Shown here piece by piece: positions 23,054-31,618 of a stretch of 64,000 nucleotides of DNA. The translations under genes were made by a program, and so were the position numbers. Under the pieces are notes generated by a model. The model made no database searches and was not told the origin of the DNA. It saw nothing but the letters and a program-made list of their open reading frames with translations. The number at the start of each line of letters is the position of its first letter. Positions within the stretch are counted from its first letter, which is position 1. The DNA comes from Myxococcales bacterium (lineage in GTDB: Bacteria; Myxococcota_A; Polyangia; Nannocystales; Nannocystaceae), in contig JACKDW010000006.1 in the NCBI GenBank assembly GCA_020633295.1, positions 450,896 through 514,895 of the forward strand. The letters run 5' to 3'.

Positions 23054-25714
23054 CTATCGCCGCCGTCGTCGGCCCGACGACGCGACCGCGAGCAGGAGCA
23101 GCGCGGCGAGGGACGGCCCACGCTCGCGGGTCGTGCTGCACGCGCATCCCGAGCCGCCACCGTCTTCGTCGAAGCCGGTCTCTGTGCCGCTCGTCGCCGT
23201 CGATCCGGCCGTGGTGCTCGCGGGGCCGTCGCTCGACGCGGCCGAGCCATCGCTGCTCGCGTCCACCGTGCTCGCGTCGGATCCTGAGCCCGTGGTCGTC
23301 GACGAGTCCTCCGTCGTCCCGCCGGTCTCGCTGTCCGTCGTTCCGGTCGTCTCGCCCGGGTCCTCCCCGTAGTACGCGCCGCACGCTGGCTCCGAGAACA
23401 TCCCGGCCCGATGCGCGAGCGAGAGCGTGTAGGCGCCCGCGCCGAAGCCGAGCATCGGCGTGTTGAATTTGTAGGTCCCGTCGTTCTCGTCGAAGGTCTC
23501 CGCGACCATGAGGAAGTTGGCGAGCGCCTGGTCGAGCACCCAGTTCGTGAGCGCGTCGGCCCGCGCCGCGTCGCCGGCCATCCGCTTGGCGATCGACCCG
23601 CGAAGATCGGTGATCACCCACTCGGCGCTGTCGTAGTCGCTGCCCCAGGGGCTCACGTCCTCGGCGTTCGCGTGATCCCAGCGATCGTCGTTGCGCGACC
23701 AGCCCTCGCCGGCCGCGACCGCGAGGTGCGCGTCGAGGCCGTCGAGCGTCGCCTGCGCGATCGGACCGGTCGGATCAAACAGCCCCATGGCGATCGCGTC
23801 GAGCACGGCCGCGTCCCAGTAGCCCTCGCCGACCGCGAGCTCCTCGGTGTTGACCGCGATCGCGCCGCCGCCGTCCGTGAGCCGCGCGGCGATCGCCCCG
23901 CGGAGCGCCTCGGCGGCCGCTTGATACGCCGACGCCCGCGCCGCGTCGCCGCGCCGCTCGGCGATCGCGGCGGCGTCGCACAGGCCCCGCGCCGCCGTGA
24001 TGTTCGTGTAGGCGAAGTGGCGCTCGCGCCCGTTCCAGTGCGTCTCCCAGATCGACGAGTCGGGGCGCAGCAGGCCGGTGTCGGGCTCGATCAACGCGAG
24101 GATGACATCGGCGATCTCGGTCGCTATCAGCTCCCAGTTGTCGTCGGCCACGCTCGTGTCGCCGGTCGCGATCTCGTAGACGCGCAGCGCCCACAGAAAC
24201 AGCCCGAAGCCGTCGAACTCGAGGTTGGGGCCGAAGTCGTTGAAGTCCGTCTCCTCGACGCCGAAGCCGTAGTAGCGCACCAGGCTGATCTGGTAATCGG
24301 GCATGTCGTACGAGGCGAGCTCGCCCCAGTCCTTGAAGCGGCCTGCCTCTGCGTTCAGGTAGAATCGCAGGCCGTCGCGCGCCTCGTCGGCCATCCCGAG
24401 GATCGCCATGGCCGCGACCCCGTAGGCGCCGTCGCGGATCCACGCGTACGTCCAGTTGCCCGGGGGCATGCTCGCGAGCAGCGCCCCGCGCGCGTTGTGC
24501 TCGACCTCCGCGGGCAACACCGCCGGGTCATCGGCGCCGGCGGGGAAGCGGGTCCTGCGGACATCCCCGTCGCTCGCGAGGTGCTCGCGGAGGAAGTAGC
24601 GATCCTCCTGCACCTGTCCCATGCGCAACATCGCCGCCGAGTGCCGCACGAGCGTCTCCTCGTCATCACCGAGCCCGTCGGGCGGGGTGAGCGTGCTCTG
24701 GAACGCGGCCCACGCCCCGAGCTCGGCCTCGACGAGCGTCTGCGCGCCCTGCCCCCCCGCGTAGTCCTCGAGCCACTGCTGCGCCGCGTCGCCCGCGAAG
24801 GGGTCGGGGTGATGCGCGAACGCGACGCCCGCCCACGCCTCCGCGCCCGCGTCGATCGTCCCGAGGTCGAACTGCAGCGCCGCGACCGATCCATCGACCG
24901 CGTCGGCAGGCGGCGCGTTGTCCGGGAGGTCCGCGAGCGAGTCCTTCACGAGGTCATAGACGGCGACGCCGGGCGCGAAGCCCTTGTGCGCGATCGGTCC
25001 GAGGGCGCGGGTCGCGATGGCGCCGGCGAAGCCGCGCTCGAGGATCGTCTGGCCCGCGTCGGTGATCGTCTCGCCGTTCTCGCCGATATCCTGCCCGACC
25101 TCCCAGGGCGAATTCGCGCGCCCGTACCCCAGATGAAAGTTGCTCAGCGAGAACGCCTGCACGCCCGGGAGCGCCTGATTCGAGTTGTTGCGCACGCGCA
25201 GCGCGAGCACGACGGCGGCGCGGGGAACGTCGCGCGGCGCGAACACGAAGGTCGTGAACTCGAGGTCGCCAGCGTGCTGCACCACCGCCACGACCCCCGA
25301 CCCGCCTGTCGCCTCCGACGTGTAGCCCACGTACCCGCTGGCGTCGTGGTCGACGGGGAGCTCGGTCAGCCAGAACTGCTCTCCGGCGACCCGCGCGCCG
25401 AAGTAGGCGTCGAACACGAGATCACGGGTGTAGACGGCGGCGAATTGGCCCCCGTCCCAGATCTCCTCGCCGTTCTCGTCGAGCTGGGGCTCCTCGGCGG
25501 CGAACAGGTGCTCGCGAAATTGCTCGAGCTTCCCGCTCTCGAGGTTCACCAAGCCGGCGCCGTGTCCATTCGAAAACGGCAGCTCAAAGCGCGTGCGCTG
25601 GACGGGCACGGCGGCCCGGGCGTCGGTCCCCAGCGCCCCCGCGAGCGTCAGGGTCACGAGCGAGAAGACCGCCACACCCCGACCGGGGGCTTGAGAGAGC
25701 AGGCGCGCGCACAT
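23054..25714 (-). CDS. Exported GH15 glucoamylase-like glucan glucosidase with MYXO-CTERM tail
   Basis: This protein of 886 residues has a Sec signal peptide (about 1-34). An N-terminal super-beta-sandwich is followed by the (alpha/alpha)6 catalytic part with the GH15 signature NWTYAWIRDGAYGVAAMA; later segments include FAYTNITAARGLCDAAAIAERRG and VNTEELAVGEGYWDAAVLDAI, whose acidic residues are candidates for the general base. GH15 enzymes release glucose from starch or glycogen ends. A Thr/Ser/Asp linker and a terminal CACS-hydrophobic-RRRRR tail (MYXO-CTERM) predict anchoring at the cell surface. It is divergent from the GH13 amylase gene (60 bases between starts), so the two probably share a regulatory region. 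Confidence 0.87.
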   Translation of the reverse strand: MCARLLSQAPGRGVAVFSLVTLTLAGALGTDARAAVPVQRTRFELPFSNGHGAGLVNLESGKLEQFREHLFAAEEPQLDENGEEIWDGGQFAAVYTRDLVFDAYFGARVAGEQFWLTELPVDHDASGYVGYTSEATGGSGVVAVVQHAGDLEFTTFVFAPRDVPRAAVVLALRVRNNSNQALPGVQAFSLSNFHLGYGRANSPWEVGQDIGENGETITDAGQTILERGFAGAIATRALGPIAHKGFAPGVAVYDLVKDSLADLPDNAPPADAVDGSVAALQFDLGTIDAGAEAWAGVAFAHHPDPFAGDAAQQWLEDYAGGQGAQTLVEAELGAWAAFQSTLTPPDGLGDDEETLVRHSAAMLRMGQVQEDRYFLREHLASDGDVRRTRFPAGADDPAVLPAEVEHNARGALLASMPPGNWTYAWIRDGAYGVAAMAILGMADEARDGLRFYLNAEAGRFKDWGELASYDMPDYQISLVRYYGFGVEETDFNDFGPNLEFDGFGLFLWALRVYEIATGDTSVADDNWELIATEIADVILALIEPDTGLLRPDSSIWETHWNGRERHFAYTNITAARGLCDAAAIAERRGDAARASAYQAAAEALRGAIAARLTDGGGAIAVNTEELAVGEGYWDAAVLDAIAMGLFDPTGPIAQATLDGLDAHLAVAAGEGWSRNDDRWDHANAEDVSPWGSDYDSAEWVITDLRGSIAKRMAGDAARADALTNWVLDQALANFLMVAETFDENDGTYKFNTPMLGFGAGAYTLSLAHRAGMFSEPACGAYYGEDPGETTGTTDSETGGTTEDSSTTTGSGSDASTVDASSDGSAASSDGPASTTAGSTATSGTETGFDEDGGGSGCACSTTRERGPSLAALLLLAVASSGRRRRR

Positions 25715-25774
25715 GCACAGAATCTACTCCGAGTTCTCGCCCGGGAGGGCGACGCATTTTTGTATCGTGATGCC

Positions 25775-28168
25775 ATGCGCTCGCTCCCTGCACTCGTCGT
25801 GTTCACCGCCGTCGTCGGCATCGCCTGCGGCTCGGGCGACTCCGAGTCGACTGAGTCCAGCGACTCGACGCCGACGATGCCGTCGACGAGCGAAGGACCG
25901 GTGCAGGTCAGCGAGACCGACGGGACCAGCGGCGGCGCCACCGGCTCGAGCGACACCACGACGGGCTCGCCCACAAGCGACACCGACTCCACGACGGACG
26001 TCGAGACCACCACCGACACCGGCGGAGACGAGCTCGCCTGCCCGACCGAATTCCGCTTCGCGCTCCCCGGCGGCGCTTCGAATCCGCGCGTCGCGGGGGC
26101 GTGGCACGGCTTTGAGCTCGCGACCGCGACCGCGCTCGAAGGCCCCGACGGCGACGGCTACTACACGGCGACGATCGAGCTCGAGCCGGGGCTCTGGGCC
26201 TACAAGATCGTCTACGAGCAGGGCGGCGAGACGCGCTGGGAATTCGATCCGGAGCGCGCGCGACGAACCTACGTCAACGAGATCGAGAACTCCGCCGCGC
26301 TCGTGCGCGACTGCAGCCGCCCCGCGCTCGCGGTGAAGAGTTCGAACGCGACCAGCGACGGCTCGTTCACCGCGTCGCTGTCGTACATCGACGGGATCAC
26401 GGGGGATGGCCCCGCGCCCGCGGACTACACGGCCACGCTCGACGACGAGGGGACCGAGAGCCCGTTGAGCGCCGACGAATTCCAGATTGATCCCGACAGC
26501 GGTGACGTCTCGATCGCGGTGAGTTCACTCACCGCCGGCAAGTACACGATTCGGGTGGCGGCCGCCGACACCAGCGGGCGCGAGTCCGAGGTCCTCCGGC
26601 TCGTGTTCTGGATCGAGGACGAACCCTACGACTGGAACGGCGCGCTGATTTACATGGTCATGACCGACCGGTTTCGCGACGGAGATCCCGGCAACAACGG
26701 CGGTCCGACGCCGCCTGCCGATCCCCGGGGGGACTGGCAAGGAGGCGACTTCGAAGGTCTCCGCCAGAAGATCGCCGACGGCACGCTCGATCAGCTCGGC
26801 GTGCGCGCGATCTGGATGACCCCGTTCCAGACCAACCCCTCGGGCCCCTACCTCGCCGCCGACGGGCTCCACCACGTCACCGGCTACCACGGCTACTGGC
26901 CGATCGCCGCGCGCGAGGCGGACGCGCGACTCGGCGGCGCCGCGGCTCTCCACGCGCTCGTCAAGGAGGCCCACGCGCACGGGATCCGCATCCTCCAGGA
27001 CTTCGTGATCAACCACGTGCACGAGGACCACGAGTACATGACGGAGCACCCGGATTGGTTCCGCACCGGCTGCGTCTGCGGCACGCAGGACTGCGACTGG
27101 ACCGGGCACGCGCTCGACTGCATGTTCGCGCCCTATCTCCCCGACATCGACCACCGCGTGACCGAGGCCAACGCGGCCTTCGTCGACGACGCGATCTGGT
27201 GGCTCGACGAGTTCAACCTCGACGGGCTCCGCGTCGACGCGGTCAAGCACGTCGAGGAGGCCGCCACCCGCAACCTCGCCGCGGCCGTCCGCGAGGGCTT
27301 CGAACCCGCCGGTACGCGCTACTTCCTCATGGGCGAGACCGCGATGGGCTGGTCCGACTGCCCCGACCCCTGCAACGACGAGAACTACGGGACCATCTCG
27401 AAGTACGTCGGCCCGCTCAACCTCGACGGGCAATTCGACTTCGTCCTCTACCACGCGGTCTCTTACAACACCTTCGCCTACGGCAACAAAGGCATGCTGC
27501 ACGCCGCCTACTGGCTCGAGCACGGACTCGAGAAGTGGCCGGACGACGCCGTCATGACGCCCTACATCGGCAGCCACGACACCCCGCGCTTCGTCTCGCT
27601 CGCGGACTATCGCGGGCAGGACGGCGCGCACGACCCCGGCGTCGCCCACAGCCAGTGGGACAACGTCGCCGAAGCGCCCGGCGATCCGGAACCCTACCGC
27701 CGCGCGCGGATCGGCATGGCCTGGCTGCTCGGCCTCCCGGGCGCGCCGCTGCTCTACTACGGCGATGAGTACGGTCAGTGGGGCGGGGCCGACCCCAACA
27801 ACCGACAGATGTGGCGCTCGGAGGACGCGCTGAACCCTGACGAGTCGCAGACGCTCGACTTCGTCCGCCAGCTCGGCGCCGCGCGGTCCAACATCCCGGC
27901 GCTGCGCGTCGGCACCTACGTCGCCCTCGACGCGACCGAGGACAGCATCGTGTTCGGGCGTCACCTCGCGGGCGGCGAGTCAGCCGTCGTCGCGGTGACG
28001 CGCGCGGACCAGGCGCAGCAGCTCTCGGTCAACGTGAGCGAGTCGCTGGGGCTCGCGCCCGGGACCGTGCTCGCGGACGCGCTCGGGGGGCCCGACGCGA
28101 CAGTGTCGGTCGTCGGGAACCTGATCGTGAACATCCCCCCGAGCGGCGCCGTGATCCTCGCGCCCTGA
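25775..28168 (+). CDS. GH13 alpha-amylase lipoprotein
   Basis: This is a 797-residue lipoprotein. ATG 25775 gives MRSLPALVVFTAVVGIAC with the lipobox Cys at 18; the long frame upstream is antisense to the glucoamylase gene. After a Ser/Thr/Asp linker comes a CBM48-like beta-sandwich (about 85-180, GAWHGFELATATALEGPDGDGYY), a second beta domain, and the GH13 barrel from about 285 (IYMVMTDRFRDGDPGNNGG). Catalytic residues are the nucleophile Asp488 in GLRVDAVKH, the acid Glu521 in MGETAM and Asp602 in GSHDTPR. Together with the surface glucoamylase it should degrade external alpha-glucans. Confidence 0.9.
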   Translation: MRSLPALVVFTAVVGIACGSGDSESTESSDSTPTMPSTSEGPVQVSETDGTSGGATGSSDTTTGSPTSDTDSTTDVETTTDTGGDELACPTEFRFALPGGASNPRVAGAWHGFELATATALEGPDGDGYYTATIELEPGLWAYKIVYEQGGETRWEFDPERARRTYVNEIENSAALVRDCSRPALAVKSSNATSDGSFTASLSYIDGITGDGPAPADYTATLDDEGTESPLSADEFQIDPDSGDVSIAVSSLTAGKYTIRVAAADTSGRESEVLRLVFWIEDEPYDWNGALIYMVMTDRFRDGDPGNNGGPTPPADPRGDWQGGDFEGLRQKIADGTLDQLGVRAIWMTPFQTNPSGPYLAADGLHHVTGYHGYWPIAAREADARLGGAAALHALVKEAHAHGIRILQDFVINHVHEDHEYMTEHPDWFRTGCVCGTQDCDWTGHALDCMFAPYLPDIDHRVTEANAAFVDDAIWWLDEFNLDGLRVDAVKHVEEAATRNLAAAVREGFEPAGTRYFLMGETAMGWSDCPDPCNDENYGTISKYVGPLNLDGQFDFVLYHAVSYNTFAYGNKGMLHAAYWLEHGLEKWPDDAVMTPYIGSHDTPRFVSLADYRGQDGAHDPGVAHSQWDNVAEAPGDPEPYRRARIGMAWLLGLPGAPLLYYGDEYGQWGGADPNNRQMWRSEDALNPDESQTLDFVRQLGAARSNIPALRVGTYVALDATEDSIVFGRHLAGGESAVVAVTRADQAQQLSVNVSESLGLAPGTVLADALGGPDATVSVVGNLIVNIPPSGAVILAP

Positions 28169-28234
28169 CGAGGTCGCGGCGCGTGTCCCCGCGGCCATCT
28201 TCGAGCACAACCTCAAAAAACACGAAGTTTCTCG

Positions 28235-28263
28235 TTGACAGCCTTGCCGGCTGCGGCTACACC
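28235..28263 (+). promoter_or_regulatory. Sigma70-like promoter for the mini-ORF/tRNA transcript
   Basis: A consensus -35 box TTGACA (28235-28240) is followed after 17 bases by TACACC (28258-28263). The -10 match is weak but the spacing is ideal. No other promoter-like site stands out before the tRNA. Confidence 0.4.
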
Positions 28264-28291
28264 AACCACGCTCCACCAATATTGTGGTTGG
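28262..28291 (+). promoter_or_regulatory. Perfect inverted repeat at the predicted transcript start
   Basis: CCAACCAC (28262-28269) and GTGGTTGG (28284-28291) form a perfect 8-bp stem with a 14-base loop. It overlaps the expected +1 and ends just before the GGAGG of the mini-ORF, so it could be an operator or could gate ribosome access. Confidence 0.4.
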
Positions 28292-28301
28292 AGGTCACGT
28301 C

Positions 28302-28394
28302 ATGAATCGTTCCACGCACACAACAGGCATCCGCGCACCCATGGCGGACCGCGTCCTGTTCCTCGCCCCAGGTGGCGAGGGATACGCGTGTTGA
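28302..28394 (+). CDS. 30-residue mini-ORF with strong ribosome binding site
   Basis: ATG 28302 is preceded by GGAGGT with 7-8 bases spacing, the best Shine-Dalgarno in this stretch. The product (MNRSTHTTGIRAPMADRVLF, then LAPGGEGYAC) has no recognised motif and ends in Cys. It sits behind a promoter-like site and 103 bases before the tRNA. It may be a leader peptide or small protein. Supporting evidence is limited to position and signals. Confidence 0.35.
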   Translation: MNRSTHTTGIRAPMADRVLFLAPGGEGYAC

Positions 28395-28497
28395 GCAGTT
28401 CCCGGCGTGAAAACGTTTATCTAGCGAGCCTCTCGTGGATTGACGCCGAAGCGCCGGGCCTCTCGGCACGCGCGGTCAGCCCTCGAAGACGCACTAC

Positions 28498-28569
28498 GCT
28501 GGCGTAGCTCAACGGTAGAGCACCTGCTTTGTAACCAGGTGGCTGTGGGTTCGACTCCCACCGCCAGCT
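28498..28569 (+). tRNA. tRNA-Thr (anticodon UGU)
   Basis: A full cloverleaf: acceptor GCTGGCG/CGCCAGC, D arm GCTC...GAGC, anticodon loop TTTGTAA with anticodon TGT, T arm GTGGG-TTCGACT-CCCAC, discriminator T. CCA is not encoded. The innermost anticodon-stem pair is a C-C mismatch (31-39). It reads ACA (Thr). Confidence 0.93.
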
Positions 28570-28624
28570 CAACGGTGCCTGATGACCACCATCTTCAGGA
28601 CCTCCGCGTCGCGTTGGTTGTCGA

Positions 28625-28816
28625 GTTGTTATCGAGCTGAGTTGTTATCGAGCTGCGTTGTTATCGCGTTGAACTGGTATCGAGTTGCGTTGTTATCGAG
28701 CTGCGTTGTTATCGCGTTGAACTGGTATCGAGCTGCGTTGTTATCGCGTTGAGCTGGTATCGCGTTGAGCTGTTATCGCGTTGAGCTGGTATCGAGCTGC
28801 GTTGCTATCGTGTTGA
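28625..28816 (+). repeat. Twelve-copy 16-bp tandem repeat array
   Basis: Twelve consecutive 16-base units without spacers, type GTTGTTATCGAGCTGC. Variants fall into a few classes: starts GTTG/ACTG/GCTG, cores TATCGAG or TATCGCG, ends CTGC, CTGA, GTTGA or GTTGC. A degenerate unit precedes it. It begins 56 bases after the tRNA and is less GC-rich than the surroundings. No frame across it looks coding. Origin and role unknown. Confidence 0.9.
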
Positions 28817-28878
28817 GCTGCCCGAGATTGGATCACAACCCGTAGACATCAAGTATCGCGCTGAGTAGCGTAGATCAT

Positions 28879-28912
28879 GGGCCCGCCGCCGGTTTCACCG
28901 GCGCGCGGGCCC
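28879..28912 (-). terminator. GC-rich hairpin after the CNB-kinase gene
   Basis: GGGCCCGC (28879-28886) pairs with GCGGGCCC (28905-28912), with an inner stem GCCGGT/ACCGGC closed by a TTTC loop region. It lies 15 bases past the stop of the minus-strand kinase gene and may also stop plus-strand transcription from the tRNA. Confidence 0.55.
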
Positions 28913-28927
28913 ACCCGTTTCAGCGGC

Positions 28928-31276
28928 TCAGCGCTTCCACCACGGCTTGTCGGACTCTAGCGGCTCGGACGCCGGCTCGATCTTCAATCCCGCCGAGCTG
29001 ATCTCGACCTCCAGCACGTCGTTCGGGCGCCTCCCAGAGTCCTCGACCTCGACCTCGACCTCGACCTCGACCTCATCCTCCAGGTCGACTTCGACGGACG
29101 CGCTGTCCATCGCGCCGAGATCGATCTCCACGCTCGTGACGGGATTCCTCGTCGGCTGGGCGAACGGCGAGCGCGGCTCTCCCGCGTGAAATGGGCTCGA
29201 GGTCGGCGGCGCGAAGGGCGAGCGCGCGCCGCGGGTCGACGACGAGCGGGGCGCGAGGCGTGACGCGGAGGCCATCCGGCGACTCTCAGCCTCCTTGAAG
29301 CGATTCGCTAGGGTCTTGATGAAGGCCCCCATCCAGGGCTTCATCGCGTCGAACTCCCGCTCGATCACGTCGCCGGTGACCATGATCAGCTTCGTGTCCG
29401 TGACCGCGACGACGCTCGCCGTTCGCGGCGACTCGGCGAAGATCGCGGTCTCTCCGAACACGTCCCCGGGGCCGAGCATCCGCAAGGAGACGCGCTCGCC
29501 GTCGACGTTCTTGTAGACCTCGAGTCGCCCGACCTCGACGATGTAGGCGGCGTCGCCGACCTCCCCCTCGCGAATGACGTGGGAGCCCTGCTTGTAGGTG
29601 ATCGCGGGGAAGTTGCCGCCGCCGCGGATCAGCCGCTGCAGGTCCTGCTTGAGCGCGTCGGTGGTGCCGTAGCGCTCGGCGGGCTTACGCGAGAGCGCCT
29701 TCATCGTGATCCGGACGAGCTCGCGCGGGTACATCACGCCGCTGACGAGCTCCTCGGGCGGCGGGATGACGCAGCGCTGGGCCATCCGCAAGGTCTCGAT
29801 GTTGGAGTGCCCGCGATACGGCGGCTGACCCGTGAGGACCTCATACAGGATCGCGCCGAGCGCGAAGATGTCCGAGCGCTGATCCATCTCGGCGTGTCGG
29901 CCACGAGCTTGCTCAGGGGACATGTACCCGGGCGTGCCGAAGACGAGCCCCTCGGTCTCCTCGGGCGGCAGCTCCGGCAGCGGGTCGTGCACGATCATCC
30001 GCGACTCGCCCTCGACTTCGAACAGCCGCGCGCCGCCCCAGTCCATCAGATACACCTGCCCGTAGTCGCCGACCATGATGTTCTCGGACTTGATGTCGCA
30101 GTGCAGGACGCCGCGCGAGTGCGCGTAGCCGAGCGCGTCGCAGACCTTGATCAAGATCTCGAGGATGTTGAGCAGCCGATCATGATCGTGGCGCTCGGGG
30201 TGCCGGATCACCTCCGCGAGGCTGCGGCCGTCGATCAACTTCATCGTGAAGTAGATGCGGTGCTTGGTGTCGAGCCCGAGCTCGTGCACCGGGACGATGT
30301 TGGGGTGCGCGAGCTGCCCGGTGATCTGCGCCTCGCGGAGAAAGCCGCGGACGAGCATCGGCTGCTGATAGGTCCGATCGTGCAGGAGCTTGATCGCGCA
30401 GCGCCGCTGCAGCGCCCGATCGAGGACGACGCCGATGGAGCCGGTCCCTCCACGCGCGATCTCGCCTTCGTAGCGCAGGCGCTCCCCCCCCTGGGCGAAC
30501 ACGGCGCGCACCATCTCCTGAATCCGCGGATGAAAGCCCGCGACGAGCGCGGCGCGCCTGCTCGCACGCGACGACCGCCGTCGCCGCGAGGACGGCGCGT
30601 CGTCCTCGCGCTCGACCTCATCGGCCTCGTCGCGCTCCTCGACGCGCTCCTCGCCGCGGCCATCTCGTGGCGCGCCCGAGCTGCTCGCCGGCTCCCGAGC
30701 GGACGCGCGCTCCGACGCCTCGCGCGCGCGCAGCAGCGGCGACGGGATCGCCGGCAGCGAGTCGCTCGGCGTGATCGCGTCGGGGAGCGTCGCGCTCGGT
30801 GACACGTTCGACGGCAGCGACTCCTCGAGGATCGGGGACCCGCGGGTTGAAGAGCTCGGGCTCAGCGGGCGCTGTACGCTCGCGCGCTGCCGGTGCGCGC
30901 GCGAGACCGGCGGCGGCGGCGGCTTCGACGACGTGCTGCCGCTCGCGGGCGTGCTGGTGCGGACGCGCACCATCGGCGGTGTGTCCGTGTTCTCATCGAG
31001 CGCGCTGCCAGCGAGCGGCGGCGGCGGGATCATCGACGCCGCGCCGACCGGATCGGCGCGCGGCGCCCTCGATGACTCTGCGCGAACGCCCGTGGCGCGT
31101 GACGCCTTCGACCCTACGACCGGCGGCGCGGGCACAGGAGCGCCGCGCTTCGACCCGCCGCTCGGGGTCGCGGGCGGCGTCAGGCGTGAGGAGCCCCCGC
31201 TTGCGACGCGTCCGCGGCGACCCGCGCCGGAGCCGGTCGACGGCGGCTTCCCCACGCTCTTTTTCGAGTCCCCCAT
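28928..31276 (-). CDS. Ser/Thr protein kinase with cyclic-nucleotide-binding domain
   Basis: This protein of 782 residues has a disordered Ser/Pro/Arg/Glu N-terminus (about 1-260) and a kinase domain (about 265-545): Gly loop RGGTGSIG, CAIK, catalytic HCDIKSEN with the Asp retained, and DWG in place of DFG. A cyclic-nucleotide-binding domain follows (about 555-680), with phosphate-binding cassette FGETAIFAESPRTASVV including the key Arg. A tail ends in Glu-Val repeats encoded by CCTCGA hexamers (about 29041-29070). No TM helix is seen. This is a PKG-like order reversed (kinase first). It suggests that cAMP or cGMP binding modulates kinase activity; that link is inference. It is followed by a hairpin terminator. 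Confidence 0.88.
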   Translation of the reverse strand: MGDSKKSVGKPPSTGSGAGRRGRVASGGSSRLTPPATPSGGSKRGAPVPAPPVVGSKASRATGVRAESSRAPRADPVGAASMIPPPPLAGSALDENTDTPPMVRVRTSTPASGSTSSKPPPPPVSRAHRQRASVQRPLSPSSSTRGSPILEESLPSNVSPSATLPDAITPSDSLPAIPSPLLRAREASERASAREPASSSGAPRDGRGEERVEERDEADEVEREDDAPSSRRRRSSRASRRAALVAGFHPRIQEMVRAVFAQGGERLRYEGEIARGGTGSIGVVLDRALQRRCAIKLLHDRTYQQPMLVRGFLREAQITGQLAHPNIVPVHELGLDTKHRIYFTMKLIDGRSLAEVIRHPERHDHDRLLNILEILIKVCDALGYAHSRGVLHCDIKSENIMVGDYGQVYLMDWGGARLFEVEGESRMIVHDPLPELPPEETEGLVFGTPGYMSPEQARGRHAEMDQRSDIFALGAILYEVLTGQPPYRGHSNIETLRMAQRCVIPPPEELVSGVMYPRELVRITMKALSRKPAERYGTTDALKQDLQRLIRGGGNFPAITYKQGSHVIREGEVGDAAYIVEVGRLEVYKNVDGERVSLRMLGPGDVFGETAIFAESPRTASVVAVTDTKLIMVTGDVIEREFDAMKPWMGAFIKTLANRFKEAESRRMASASRLAPRSSSTRGARSPFAPPTSSPFHAGEPRSPFAQPTRNPVTSVEIDLGAMDSASVEVDLEDEVEVEVEVEVEDSGRRPNDVLEVEISSAGLKIEPASEPLESDKPWWKR

Positions 31277-31618
31277 TCAGCGCGTCGCATCGTCGTTCTA
31301 CCACATTCCCTGGCCCAGTCCTCGCGCTCCAGGACGTGCGCGTGCGCGCTTGATTCTGCATCAAAAGACAGGTCCGTGGAGGCGGCCGAGGACCGCACGA
31401 ACAACGCTCGCGCGCGCATCGCTCCCGAGTCGACGGCCGACGGCCGCGACCGAGCGTGATGTGGGGCGCGCACCGACGATCGCCTAGCGCTCCGCACCGG
31501 GATCTTGGGACGACATCGGACCCATGAGCGACGCGACGCCAGCACGAGCCCGCTGCGGCCGATGAGGGCGGCGCCCTCGGTCTCGTCCTCGCGCTCGAGT
31601 CACCGGCGGACCCCTCAC
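31277..31618. other. Intergenic region upstream of the CNB-kinase gene
   Basis: About 340 bases. It holds the AT-rich variant site E (31354-31370). Open frames here are Arg/Ser-rich and overlap on both strands without coding bias. Confidence 0.4.
31354..31370 (-). promoter_or_regulatory. TGTCT-N7-CAGAA variant element, site E
   Basis: On the minus strand TGTCT-TTTGATG-CAGAA, 78 bases upstream of the CNB-kinase start. Same spacing as the CATRT sites and the same CAGAA half as site H. Confidence 0.35.

Noticed and set aside
23411..25774. Very long plus-strand open frame continuing upstream of the GH13 start
   Set aside because: It is antisense to the glucoamylase gene, Arg/Val/Ala-rich with no domain, and the GH13 product has a perfect signal peptide and lipobox only from ATG 25775.
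28235..28507. 90-codon frame starting at TTG of the TTGACA box
   Set aside because: The start is the promoter-like -35 box, the frame overlaps the tRNA start, and the product has no coding features.
28625..28816. CRISPR array
   Set aside because: Units are only 16 bases, directly adjacent with no unique spacers, and no cas gene is near.
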